A stretch of 64,000 nt of DNA from Camellia lanceoleosa. Taxonomy: Eukaryota; Streptophyta; Magnoliopsida; Ericales; Theaceae. Of this stretch, positions 12,239 to 24,565 are shown piece by piece. The notes beneath the pieces were generated by a model. The model saw only the letters and a list, made by a program, of their open reading frames with translations, made no database searches and had not been told where the DNA came from. The stretch lies in the NCBI GenBank assembly GCA_025200525.1, contig CM045762.1, forward strand, positions 105,116,682-105,180,681. Direction: 5' to 3'. A program made the position numbers and the translations under genes. The stretch's first letter is position 1, and each line of letters starts with the position of its first letter.

Positions 12239-15200
12239 GCACCATTTCTCATCACCTTCAAATCAAACTTTTGGGCCTTTTTACCACTCAAACTCAGAGG
12301 TTTTTCAAAGATGACAAAAGCCATGTTTTGAGGTCCAAATAGGAGAGGGCCATTCTCCTTGTGTCTGTGTTTGCATGAGTAGGATAGCCTATCATGTGAG
12401 CATGTTTTTTCACCTACATTTGCAAAGAGACTTGATCCTTGATGTTTTTTGCTACTTTTTTTACTGCTTTTAGTTTCACACATAAGTTTGGCCACTTGAG
12501 GCTTGTTTTGTACTCTAGAAAGTAAATGGTGCTTAATAGTCTAGTTTGTGCTTAAGTGTACAGCCTCATTCCAACCTTTTTTAGCTTTACCTGCCATTGC
12601 TTGTTTTAGGCCCCATTTTGACATGTTTCAACCTCGATGCAGTTGGTTGGTTGAGCAGCTTGTTGCTTGCTTGCTTCTTTTAACTTGTAGTTTAATTAGT
12701 GCTTACTAGCCTAGCATGCCATAATGGAAAGTTAGCCTCTATCATTCTAGCTTGTGTTAGCTTGACTCCAACACATTTTTGCTAAATGCATTTTTGACAG
12801 GCTTTAAGCGAATCTATTTTTGAAAGTGGTCTTGATCATGTGAGCTTTGTATTGCATAGCTATAGTGCAAAGGCCTTCACTCACCTTAGTGTTTTAAGGC
12901 TCTAACATGTCTTGGTATGAGTTGTTTGGTATGCCATAGCATCATTTTTGACTATGTGATTAAAAGATATATCTGTCAAGCCACACTCTCACATATTTAC
13001 CTTTTCATTGCTTTTGAGAGTTGTGCTTTGAGCCTTGTTTAAAGCCAACATGTGTATATGTTCTTTCTTTGGCTTCTATGCTTTAGAATTCTAGCATGTT
13101 TTGGCTGATTAACGACGTTTACATGTTTAAGCTTCCATATGCAGAGCTGGTTTGGAACTATTTGCTTCGATATTGCACGCCCTTGTGTAAATGCTCTTTC
13201 ACTAGCTTTTGATGTTTTTGGCTTCAACATGTTGGGTGGTATAAAAGTGTTGCTTGACGGCGTTGTAGTATTATTTTTCATGCCATTTCAAAGACTTCTA
13301 AATTTAACTTCCTTCATTTCTTCTATTTTTTTTATTTGTTGGAGGGTTGGTATTTGGCCTTAGTGTTGTGTTTAAGCGTGAGATAGAGCTTATCAGCTTC
13401 AATGGTTTAACCTTTTGAGGGAATGTTCTTAGCCAGTTAAAAGGATTCTCTAGTGTCTTAGACCATCCTCTTGCTGACCCCCATTAGGAGGACTCTTTCA
13501 CATTAGACTTAATTCCAGAATATAAAATGTGTAAAACAAGAATTGAGTGCAAAGTAAAATTTGGACCAAGATAAGTTATTGTTATGTTTGCATTACATTG
13601 TGTTCGTTAATCTATTTATATTGAACGACAAGGTAGATTAGTCCATTTCAGCACCAAAGTGATGAAATGAGCCAATCTTCCTTTGTCTTCATCACCCTTG
13701 ATCATGGCATGATAGGGTGGTGGTCCTTAGAGTCTTTGTTTTTGTGCATTTATTGAAAGTGTACAACTTGGATCTTTGGGCCACCTGCATTGAAAATGCT
13801 GTCGATTTTGGATCCAAGAAGTGCCACTCCTTTGATGTTTTGAGATGATATGAGGAAAAGGCACAAGACAAACATACCCTTGGGAGACCCTCTATTTTGC
13901 CTCTCAATAGTTTGTGCTCGTTATTGCATCGGTGACACAAAGCACACCAGTGGGCGCTAAGAAGTATTCACCGATGGCCGGCATATGGCTTCATCCTGGC
14001 CGGGTGTATCTTCCCTTTGGTTGGCAAGGAAGCAGACGATGGTTGGCGTCACCCGGTGCATTCCTCACCTTTGAATTGGTAAGGTGGAGCAGAAAGTTCT
14101 TAACCAAACCTATAAATAGAGCCTCTCAAGATAAACAATGGGCTTTTTCGGTGAAAATCGAAAGCATGCATCTTTTTTACTTCCCAAAGCATAGTAGTAG
14201 CAAGATAGTTTGGCATCCTAATTACTTTGTTAATTAGTTAGTGTTCTAATAATTAAGTAGTTTAGTTTAGCTTATTTCTTTATCTTGGCTTGTAATAATT
14301 AGTCTAATTAGTTTAATTAGATTAGTTAGCTTAGCTTAGCTTAGAATAGTTTCACTTATTCATTCGGACCTCCTTCGAGGCATAATGTTGTAATAAGTGT
14401 GTGTATGTGTGTGTGCATGTCTTTAACCCCACTTTCTCCTTTTTATTTAACCGCTGATGGTTAGATTAGGATCATTTTCAATTAGCATACCTTATGCTTG
14501 CATATTTGCATCATTCATTTGTCTTACATGCAATCGAGGTTCGACGCATCATTCAAACCGCATCGTATTTCAATACTTACTTGAATACTTGTTTCAAAAA
14601 CATGTTATCAATGTGTTGCATTCATATGCCTTATTAGATAGCCGAGCCTATTTAGTTGCATTATTGCATATGCTGTATTAGACACTTAACATAGTTAGGA
14701 TCATGCATTGTTTCTAACTAGTTTTGTTTTTTGCTTGGAGTACATCGTAAGTTTTACGCTTTTTAGCATACTTGCATAAGTGTGAGTGTTGCCATGATAG
14801 CATGCTTGCCATGAGGCTATGTGCTTAAATGCTTAAACTATGAATGCCTCAGGATGAAGGCTTTATTACTTGAATTGGGACAATTCATCGAATGAGTTTT
14901 AATCCCACTTTTGTGAAGTGGCAATCATCATGTTTTAAGCCCATCATGTTTGATGGCAAATCGGGCGCTTAGCCCACTTGAGGGTGGTATTTTCAAACCA
15001 TTTTAAAAAAGAAACATGTTGTTTTGTTCCAGCTTCTGCAATTTTGGTCTATACTTGTATGTGTGCATTACATAGTAAGTTAGCTAATAGCCTAATAAGA
15101 ACACGTGTGTTTATAAACATCATATCATGCTTAGTAGAGGCCAATTTTCGATCGCAGCAGAGATGCTCATTTCAGATCTTCCCTCTTTGTACCCAAGTTC

Positions 15201-15500
15201 CTCGAGCCGAGATAATCTTTGGTGATGATTTAACACATGGCCTTAGGCATGAGTCGGTTTCCTAAATTTTTCAAAATAAAATATTTAGGTATGCACTCTA
15301 TAATCGCAAAGTAGCCCAGCTTTGGCAATATTTGATTTAAAATCTAATTTTCCAAAAATGACTTGCCGGATTGGACTCTTTGATGTTGATCAATCTCACA
15401 TTGCACTTTGTGAGATTAGATTTAGAACCGTGACAAGAGTCCAAATCAGAGGAGACCAATTCGCTTCCTCTCCGGGGCGCTACAAGAAAGTTGAGCGCCA
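12239..15500 (+). repeat. 5' LTR (left part lost in the gap)
   Basis: Opens at the gap with GCACCATTTCTCATCA, the same as 26807, and stays collinear with the 3' LTR to its end (GACCAATTCGC block, then GAAAGTTGAGCGCCA at 15500 against GAAAGTCAAGTCCA at 30005). The two copies differ by many substitutions and frequent 1-8 base indels, so the insertion is not recent or the assembly of one copy is poor. Confidence 0.85.
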
Positions 15501-16235
15501 CGCCGGTGACTCGCCGATTTAGAGAATTTGACTAACATCATGATATGTTGTTTTATCTACATTTATGTGATTCTTTACATTGAATTTGCATTGGTGCACC
15601 TAAGTCACGTTGTTTGCCATCTCGCTATTCCCTAACGGTTTTCAGAGGCTTGCTTGGAAAAAGCATACCATAAGGTCAATTCCTACTTGCCGATTCGCCA
15701 TTTATAGAAACACAAACCTTGGATCCGGACTATCATTGCACTATTTGATCCTCCTTTCACTTCTCAGTGTTAGGAGCGAGAGGTATATTAGGTGGTCTTG
15801 CTGAGGCACCCTTTTTGACCAATTGACCTAGTTGCATATCGGAAGCCTTAGAGACTGTTCCAAACTAGGACAGGTTGTTCACCCGAATGTAGGATTGTTT
15901 GAAACTGCATGCATGCGTAGTGAACCCCTAGCTCCTAATGAAATTAGGACAGGGAAAACCTATCCCATCATAGTGGTGTTTTGGCTCTCTTTAATTGGTA
16001 TGTACTTTACAGTGAAACTGCACAAGGATGTGCATATTAGTTACGAAGTTGGTATCTGCTTAGCGTAATTTAGTGTGAGAATAGTCATTCACCTATGCTC
16101 ATATCTCGTTCTAGTGGAACCAGCCGAGATGTCGCTTTGTTTTCTTTTGCAAGGTAGTCTCAAACCATAGCTTCGTATATTCCAATATCCCCCGGGTACT
16201 CTGGACTTGTATCGATAGACTTTGTCAGGTCGGAA
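15501..16235 (+). other. Retrotransposon leader
   Basis: Lies between the 5' LTR end and gag and should start with the primer binding site. CGCCGGTGACTCGCCGAT follows the LTR, but I could not match it to a tRNA 3' end with confidence. Contains only short frames. Confidence 0.45.
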
Positions 16236-17815
16236 TTGGTTCAGAATCAACTTGTGTTTACCTCACCTCCATTGGTTACAAGACGAAGGAGGTTCAGGCA
16301 GAATTCACTAGTTCAAGGTTCACGCAGCCACCCTCGGCCACTTGGGTCTAGTCCGTCCGGTCTAGGAACAATTGTCAAAGATTCAAATTTCAACACGAGA
16401 TCAATCACCCATTCCCATGGCTCAGTATCTCCCAGCCAGTGTGGAAGAACAGATACAACACCTACAACAGATAATCGAGGTACTACAACAGATGCGCCTG
16501 TCAGTCAAGTCACGGCTCATCCAAATCAAGTGATAACCAAGCTTACAACAACAACAAATGATACCATGCCTGCCAGATCTCATGCATCTCCCACGGGTAA
16601 CCCGACACCCGGAGCCACTACCCATACTACTAATGTCCAAGTGACTCAGGGCAATCTAGCTGAGCCAATTCCAGAACAAGCCTCTAAAGCTCCTGCCTAT
16701 CAAGCCCAATCTTTGTTTGAATTTGAGGTTGACCCAACTGCACTTAAGGTCAATAAACTGGAGAAGTTATTCAAACGAGCACAAGGAGTGAACTCCATCT
16801 CGATTTAGAAGACGCATATCAATCTGTAATTACCTTACCAAAACGGTTTAAAATGTCAAGATATCGATCGCTTCGATGGCTCGAGACCCAATGGTGCATC
16901 TCCGCTTGTTTTCCGATATACCAAGCCAATGGTTTGACCTCAAATTTGTTGTCACTATTCGCCGAACCATGTCCGGATAGCTATAACTGCATGCTAAATT
17001 AGAGGACTCTATGAAATGTAACTAGAAGAGCTGGTGAGGCCTTTATTGCTCAATACTCCTACAATACACAGATCGAGGTCACAACTCGTGATCTCAAAGT
17101 CACCCGCCAAGAGCCAAATGAGGGTTTCTCAAAGTTCGTGGATGAGATAGAGAGCAAAGGCCTCATGGTGACTACAAGGCCTTCCGACAAAGATCGATCA
17201 GATGATTGTTCAAATTGCATGGCAAGTTGCCGCAGAGGATGATCGTTTCTACTCTATTTACCTTTCCAAACCTTCATGAAATGGGGTTCAAATCGAGGAT
17301 GCCATTAGACAAGGGATCTTGGGAGATAATGAGCCTTTGAAGAAGAATGTTGTTCGCAGCTTCAATGCTACTATTGATGGTAGCACGCTTTAAATGCTAA
17401 AAAGTAGACACTATCACCACTTCCCTCAATGACCAAAAGCCAACTATTTCAAATCAGCCCCAAGCTCGAAATTTCTATCCTCTTTACGTGAGTCTCTCTC
17501 AAGCTTTGAAAATGCTGCAAGAAGGAGGGTACCTAGAGCTCCTAGAACCTCAACCCATTCCAAATCCTCTTCTACCAAGATATGACCCAGCTAAATACTA
17601 TGCCCATCATCGACAACACGGTCATGATATGAACTGTTGCATCCACCTCCGTCATAAGATTCAGGATCTTATTGACGAAGAGACTATAGGTCCACCAGAA
17701 GGACCTCGGCTAATCGACCCGGCCACCTCTACATCTCAATCTAATCCATACACTCTCATCCACCTACAACCCCAGCATATACATCACCCCAGCTCATTTA
17801 CCCAAGCATGAGGTG
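16236..17815 (+). pseudogene. gag: gag of the Tat-type retrotransposon, decayed
   Basis: An open N-terminal frame (16236-16808, ~190 aa) ends in EVDPTALKVNKLEKLFKRA, then the reading continues in other frames. DIDRFDGS near 16862 matches the FDKYDGT box that opens the plant retrotransposon gag domain. SKFVDEIESKGLMVTTRPSD near 17140 matches the family's SF..RWR.KA....RP.EKDQ region. QIEDAIRQGI follows near 17292. The last part (17488-17815) has YVSLSQALKMLQEGGYLELL and a HHRQHGHDMNCC knuckle followed by LRHKIQDLID, the GHDT..C..L...IQDLID signature of Tat/Ogre gag; the first Cys of the knuckle is replaced by Tyr. Stops and frameshifts make it non-functional. Confidence 0.85.
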
Positions 17816-18374
17816 TTCATTCCAGAGAGCCTGGACTTGTGTATGATGGATGCACTCGAGCCCTAATCATCTCAAACCCATGAACCCACTGCTTCGAAAT
17901 GATGAGAATGATTGAATATCTTCGTGAGAACTATGAAAGATCCGCCTTTGGGATATTGGCTCCATCAACCACATCACATACCAGGATTTTATGTCAAAAG
18001 GCTCCCAATCTTGGGATCTGGTGCATTAGAAGAAGGCCAAGTGCTCGAAGTTGTTGCAAAATATATGGATGACACTTTTGCTACTCATGGTGAGAGCATT
18101 CTAAATCAAGGGCAAGCCGTAAAAAGGGATGTCGCATCGTAAACATTCCTTTCACTCCAATCCTACACTCGAAGGATCATCAAACCCAACAAGACTGCCA
18201 ACCCTTTGTCGGTACATCCAACACTCCACAAACCTTGAAGTACCAACCCCGAGGCCGAGGGTCTTCAATCCTCTACATGACTTTGCCCAAAGCTCTCCAA
18301 ATCTTCATTGACAAGGCCATCTCAAACCCCTTGAGCCTCGAATTCTCCTGATCCCCTTCCAAATTAAGCATAAC
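17816..18374 (+). other. Post-gag region of the retrotransposon
   Basis: A frame at 17912-18142 (76 aa; DPPLGYWLHQPHHIPGFYVK) lies where the gag-protease linker should be. I recognise no DTG/DSG protease active site. Confidence 0.4.
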
Positions 18375-18490
18375 TGCCAAGCATCGGCCTTCCATTAACA
18401 AGATGGGCATGACATCGACCTTTGTTTCGTTTTCGCCATGAAATACAAGATCCGATTGACAACGAGGTCATCGTCAAGACTAGGTCCTCG
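18375..18490 (+). pseudogene. Second gag-type knuckle module
   Basis: Across one frameshift the plus strand reads SAFH, QDGHDIDLCF, then RFRHEIQDPIDNEVI. This is the same HxxxGHDxxxC...L..IQDLID signature as at 17600-17690, ~780 bp downstream. It is either an internal duplication of the gag C-terminus or a naturally two-knuckle gag. Confidence 0.55.
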
Positions 18491-19024
18491 CAAAGTCTAT
18501 CGACATCGGATCGATGAACTTGGGGGATAATGTGACTATGTGATCGGAGATGAACCACCGCCGATAGCGCCAATTTACTCCATATGGGGATGGCACGACT
18601 GCTTTTGAGCATTTTATGAAAAGTTATTTACTTTACTTTCTCGACTTGGGTATTGAGTCGCTTCATGGTGTTATTTTGAGTCATTTTGTTGTATCGAGTC
18701 TCTTGTTGTGCTCTGAGTCGGGTGATTTTGGGGGTGTTACCTCGGGCATCACTTTTTTGTTTTGTGTTTGTCTTTTACACTTTTGTTTTTGTGTCTATTT
18801 CTACCATGAAACCAGTTGTGCCAACAAATCTGAATGCTTTTCATCTACTTTTCTGTGCCTTGAAATCATTGCATTGACCAAAGTTTTTTAAAACTTTTTG
18901 AACACTGTGATAAAAACAAAGAGGGAGGAATTCCTCGGGATTTGCAAAAATTTGATCAATTGAAAGGAAGAGAGACATGCCAAGCCCTAAATCAATGAGA
19001 TCATGTTTGCTAATGTGAGTACTG
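18491..19024 (+). other. Unassigned retrotransposon interior
   Basis: T/G-rich stretch (18620-18890) with a hydrophobic frame but no recognisable domain. The protease and spacer would be expected here. Confidence 0.4.
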
Positions 19025-19350
19025 TGAAGGATCCTAGCTTGATCCAGATTGGTTCTACATTGTCTTCAACGCGAGCGACTAGTCGCTTTCTTAAAAGATT
19101 TCAAAAAATGTTTTGTGTGGTCCTGCGAAGACATGCGTGGAATTGATCTTGAGATTGTGCAACATAGGATCGTTCTCAGCCTCGAGACTCAACCCTTTTT
19201 GCTTTCAAACCTTGAACTTGGATTCAGAATGTTCAATGGTCAACCACAATTTGAGGCTTGTATGGCCAGATTTGAAGCAACCTATGAACTAGGGGCAATA
19301 AGGTCGTATGACATTAAAGGAGGCCTGCCAGGCCAGATTTGAAGTACTTC
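19025..19350 (+). pseudogene. pol: pol remnant: pre-RT segment fused to RNase H segment
   Basis: The frame 19049-19342 starts with LVAFLKDFKKCFVWSCEDMR and IDLEIVQHRI, the conserved stretch just upstream of RT in Ty3/gypsy pol (family: F...DVFAWSYEDMPGIDP.I..H.I). Within 20 residues it passes to QPQFEACMARFEATYELGA, matching the NNQAEYEACIAGLEAAIELGA block of the Tat RNase H. The whole RT core, including its YxDD, is missing between them; the GDS after the RNase H block is altered to GGL. The simplest reading is an internal deletion of more than 1 kb. The piece is too short to be active. Confidence 0.75.
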
Positions 19351-19960
19351 TGACTAGGGCAAGAAAGTCCGATCAAGAAGTTCAAATTTCGTCAAAGGTA
19401 GCTTATGCTGCTAGATCGTAAGCATCCTCAACTAGGGCCAAAAATGTCAAATGTGCTCAAGAGTCAAAAATGAGTCATTTCAAACCAATGAAGACCGCAA
19501 GAAAGCCAAATTTGAGCATCCGAAGAAGAAAATTTATCAAAAGGACAATCGAAGTTCCTATCCACAACACTAGGTAATTCAAACCCTTGGATGGACTCTT
19601 ACATCATCAATGACAGCCTATTCTCTCAAATTCAGATGGCTTAGAGATCCTATGACCAATCAACATGGACAAACCTAAACCTTTTTATCCTTGAGAGACT
19701 CGCTAGGCCGAAAACCCGTATGCACCTGCAAAAGTTAGAGCAGAAAAGAAAAAAAAAAGAACAAAAGTGAAAAAAATGAAAATAAAGAAGAAATGCAAAA
19801 GAAGAAAAGAAGAAAATAAAAGAAAAAAGAAAAGAATGAAAAGAAAAGAAAAACAGAGCTCGCAGGGTTGAAATCCCGAAAGAGCGGCTTTGGCAAAAGT
19901 TAGAGCGCAAAAGGAGAGTGTTAATACCCGAGTGCACGTTAACCCGGAACTACGTGCGGC
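19351..19960 (+). other. Tat-type 3' tail of the coding interior
   Basis: An A/G-rich tract (19740-19850) is followed by GCTCGCAGGGTTGAAATCCC, GAAAGAGCGGCTTTGGCAAA and, at about 19945, GGAACTACGTGCGGCCTGAT with GGGATACGTAGG downstream. From memory this block is typical of the end of the pol region in large Tat/Ogre elements. Integrase is not seen. Confidence 0.55.
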
Positions 19961-22229
19961 CTGATTACCATGTTTGGGATACGTAGGAAACTTTATCCTG
20001 AAGTCTGGCTCCAATCATTTTCAGCTTGCTTGGCTCATCCGTGTTGATTGGTTTATCCTTGATCAACTCGGCCATCTTGTCCATGTGTAAATTGGCTTGT
20101 CTTCGTTCAAATTCGGTTGTACTATTCCGTTAGAAGATTCAGTTGCAAGATAATTCAAGTTCAGATCTAAGGTTGTGCATCTCAAGAGTAAATTCTATAT
20201 TTGTCGAGCAGTGGCCATTTGCACAAAAAAAAAAAAAAAAAAACAGTTTTTAAGAATTTTTAATGAGGTTGACTAATTTTCTCGAAAATTATTCCATTTT
20301 TCCAAAACTGGACCATTTCTTGGACCCAAAAAAGGAGAATTTTCAGTGCTCACAACCTGACTTTCATGATTTCAAATTAGAAAATCGAACAAGTATGTTA
20401 ATCTAACTCTTATATTGATTTAAAAAAATTTAGCATAAGCCAAAAAACAAAAATGGTCAAAATGATGAACTAGGGCAGCTTGAGTCGTTTTTGTCTTTTT
20501 TTCCTTTTTGGTTTTAAAAGGCACCATATTCGCCAGAGTAGGCACAACTGAAGCTAGCAGCAGAGGGCCGAAAGCTCTCACATCCTCCAAGCAGCGAGGT
20601 ACCAAGCTAAGTATGAAGCATTTAACCGAAATGGAGCGATATTTGGTTCCTTCATCCAGACGATCACACCCAAACTAGCGTTTGACCAAATGGGGACGAG
20701 AAAATACAATGTATCGCATCGACGATTGTACACCTAGTTGGTGGGACATTGTTGTAGCTCATCTTAGTTAAGCTGCCAAGGGCATCATCAACCGATGTCA
20801 ATCAGATCAAGGCGATCCGTCGCACCGTGAACCCCTCTCAGGGAGAAGCTCACAAGTTGTGAGTAAAAAAGAGAATCTAGCAGAATGCTAGGGCAAGATC
20901 CCACAACTTCCTGTTTATCCATCAACCACCCAAGGGAGGGATAAAAAAATCAGAGAGATTGAAGAATAGAGAGATGTGCGCTAAGAGAAAAGGTAAGAAA
21001 ATGGCTTTTTCAGAAAAAGAGATTGAATGCCAGAGTGATATGAGAATCACAAATAAGAAAGCATGGGAAACAAGACCCGAAGAAATAGGCTCCTCGTGAA
21101 CCGAGAGGTCTCTCGCCTTTATAACACATCTGAGTGTTGTGTGTGTATTTTTGTTTGTCTCGATTCATGTTTTGAGTCATTTTGAGTGTCAATGTTTGTG
21201 TTTAGGTTGTTTACCTTCGTTTTCTCTTTGTTCAGTCATTTTGACTGTGGTTAGTCGTAGGCTCAATACCTGGTCAAGAATTCATTCTTACTCTTAATTT
21301 CAAAATAAATCATTTTGTGCTCAGAGTGCTGTGCCATTCTCTACATTTGTGCAAAACAGGATTTGTTCTTTCATAAAATTACAGGGTTCAACCCAAGCTG
21401 AGAGAGAAAACAATAGAACAAGGACCTATCTAAAACTATATGGGTTACAGACTGCAAAGCAAAAGAAAAGAGGGAAAATGTGGGGCATCTGAGTTTGTTT
21501 CAACTTCAGAAAGTTCCGAGATTGCATTCCATATGCACTTCCTCAGGCCTTATCAATGTTCAAGTATAAGTGTGCCTCTACCTCAAGCTCAAGCCTACTT
21601 GCCGAATGGCAATCGGCGTTTCCCCGAGCACCCTTTCCCTGCCAGAGGCATCTTGGCCGTGTTTGCGGTGAGTTCCTAGGAGATTAACTGAAACGGTGGA
21701 AACTAGAGTTTGAACGGCAATGCGTAGAACACAAAGGTTTGGAATTTCTGAGACTAAAGTCTGGTCTAAATACCCAGGGGTGTATCCTCGGCTTGAAATC
21801 TGTATGGCAACCCCATAGGTTGAGGTAGCGTGTATGCGCCTCAATTCTGGATACTGAACCAACCTAGTCTGTCACCCCGTTGGAGAATAAGAAAAGTTGT
21901 GGATATGATCGGGAAAAAAAAACGGCATCTGTGGCTTCTACATGCAGAAGTTACCCCTTGTCAACACTTCAGGACCTTTGTACTGTGAGTTGAAGGTAAG
22001 AGTTCGAAGAATACAAGGGGAGATCCCCGTCAGAGTAGAGCAGTTCATCGCCACTCACCCCATGAGTTGCTTTCTAAAGCGCCGCTTTGTTTGTTTATTG
22101 CATTCCCTAAGCATCATGCATTGCATTGCTTGTAACATGTATCGTATCATTGCACTTATTGCATTTATTTGTATCTTGTGCTATCTTATATTATTGATCC
22201 TTTCACGCTGTGCAGTGTTTAGGATCATT
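19961..22229 (+). other. Unassigned 3' interior of the retrotransposon
   Basis: 2.3 kb with only short frames (up to 98 aa) and no domain I recognise. Contains a 19-base A run at about 20225. Likely the start of the long 3' untranslated region. Confidence 0.45.
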
Positions 22230-24565
22230 CTTGATTGATTGCTTTTCTTCGAACCTCTTCTCGTGATTTCGGCGTGGTTAAAGTGTCTCTTTCCTCACAC
22301 AATTTCAGCGTGTTTGGAATTTATCTTAGGACGCGTGGAGCGCACTCCTGATTGCTTTTCTTCGAACCACTTCTCACAATTTTAGCGTGATTAGAGTGTC
22401 TCTTTCCTCACACGATTTCAGCGTGTTTGGAATTTATCTCAGGACGCATGGAGCGCGCTCCTGATTGCTTTTCTTCGAACCTCTCCTCACGATTTTTGCA
22501 TGGTTACAGTGTCTCTTTCCTCACAGGATTTTAGTGTGTTCAGAATTTATCTTAGGACGCGTGGAGCGCGCTCCTGATTGCTTTTCTTTGAACCTCTTCT
22601 CACGATTTCAGCGTGATTAGAGTGTCTCTTTCCTCACACGATTTCAGTGTGTTTGGAATTTATCTCAGGACGTGTGGAGCGCGCTCCTAATTGCTTTTCT
22701 TCGAACCTCTTCTCACGATTTCGGCGTGGTTAGAGTGTCTCTTTCCTCACACAATTTTAGTGTGTTTGGAATTTATCTCAGGATGCGTGGAGCGCGCTCT
22801 TGATTGCTTTTCTTCGAACCTCTTCTCACTATTTCAGCGTGATTAGAGTGTCTTTCCTCACACGATTTCAGCATGTTTGGAATTTATCTTAGGACGCGTG
22901 AAACGCGCTCCTGATTGCTTTTCTTCGAACCTCTTCTCATGATTTCGGCGCGGTTAGAGTGTCTCTTTCCTCACACGATTTTAGCGTGTTTGGAATTTAT
23001 CTCAGACGGTGGAGCGCTTCCCGATTGCTTTTTTGAACCTCTTCACGATTTGGCGTGGTTAGAGTGTTCTTTCCTCACATGATTTCAACGTGTTTGAATT
23101 TATCTCAGAGGCGGAGGCGCCTCGATTACTTTTCTTCAAACCTCTTCTCATGATTTTAGCGTGTTTAGTGTCTTTCCTCACATGATTTCAGCATTTTTGG
23201 AATTTGTCTCATGACGCGTGGAGCGCACTCCTGATTGCTTTTCTTCAAACCTCTTCTCACGATTTTGTGGTTAGAGTTTCTTCTCCTTACACGCTTCAAA
23301 TGACTGAAATTTATCTCAGGATGGGTGGAGCGCGCTCCTGATTGCTTTTCTTCAAACCTCTTCTCACGATTTTAGCGTGATTAGAGTGTCTCTTTCCTCA
23401 CACGATTTCAGTTGTTTGAATTTATCTCAGACGCTGGGCGCCTTCCCGATTGCTTTTCTTCGAACCTCTTCTCATGATTTTGGCGTGGTTAGAGTGTCTC
23501 TTTCCTTATAGGATTTCAAATGTTCGTAATTTATCTCAGACGCTGGTGCGCGCGCTTCCCGACATTTTTCTTTGAACCTCTTCTCACGGTTTCAGCGGGA
23601 TTAGAGTGTCTCTTTCCTCACACGATTTTAGCGTTTTTGGAATTTATCTCAGGACGTGTGGAGTGCACTCCTGATTGCTTTTCTTCGAACCTCTTCTCAC
23701 GATTTCAGCGTGGTTAGAGTGCCTTTTTCCTCACATGATTTCAGCATGTTTGGAATTTATCTCATGACGCGTGGAGTGCGCTCCTGATTATTTTTCTTCG
23801 AACCTCTTCTCACGATTTCAGCATGATTAGAGTGTCCTTTCTCACACGATTTTAGCATGTTTGGAATTTATCTCAAAACGCATGGAGTGCGCTCCTGATT
23901 GCTTTTCTTCGAATCTCTTCTCATGATTTCGGCGTGGTTAGAGTGTCTCTTTCCTCACACGATTTCAGTGTGTTTGGAATTTATCTCAAGACGCGTGGAG
24001 CGCGCTCCTGATTGCTTTTCTTTGAACTTGTTCTCACAATTTCGGCGTGGTTAGAGTGTCTCTTTCCTCACACGATTTCAACGTGTTTGGAATTTATCTC
24101 AGGACGAGTGGAGCATGCTCTTCATTGCTTTTCTTCAAACCTCTTCTCACGATTTCGGCGTGTTTAGTGTCTTTCTTCACACGATTTCAAAATTTTTGGA
24201 ATTTATCTCATGAAGCGTGGAGCGCGCTCCTGATTGCTTTTCTTCGAACCTTTTTCTCACGATTTCGGCGTGGTTAGAGTGTCTCTTTCCTCACACGATT
24301 TCAACGTGATTGGAATTTATCTCAGGACGCGTGGAGCGCGCTCTTGATTGCTTTTCTTCGAACCTCTTCTCATGATTTCAACATGATTAGAGTGTCTCTT
24401 TCCTCACACAATTTCGCAGGTTTGGAATTTATCTTGGATGTGTGGAGCGCTCTGATTGGTTATCCGAGGACCTCATCTCACGCTTTCAAATGGTTAGAGT
24501 ATTCTCTCCTCACACGATTTCAAATGTTTGGGATTTGTTCTTCCTTCTCTCATGATTCCAAAGAT
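22230..24565 (+). repeat. 113 bp tandem repeat array, about 20 copies
   Basis: GATTGCTTTTCTTCGAACC recurs with a period of 113 bases (for example at 22241, 22354, 22467, 22580). Each unit continues through TCTCACGATTTCGGCGTG, TTAGAGTGTCTCTTTCCTC, ACACGATTTCAGCGTGTTTG, GAATTTATCTCAGGACGCG and TGGAGCGCGCTCCT. Each unit holds two related sub-blocks (CTCACGATTTYRGCGTG and CTCACACGATTTCAGCGTG) and a short palindrome GGAGCGCGCTCC. Copies in the middle (about 22985-23530) are shortened and more diverged. The array lies between the coding interior and the 3' LTR, where Tat elements typically grow tandem arrays. Confidence 0.9.

Noticed and set aside
12088..12495. 135 aa minus-strand frame spanning the gap
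   Set aside because: It crosses 100 N and joins MULE sequence to LTR sequence, so it is artificial.
22230..24565. CRISPR array
   Set aside because: Unit is continuous 113 bp without unique spacers, in a plant retrotransposon 3' UTR.
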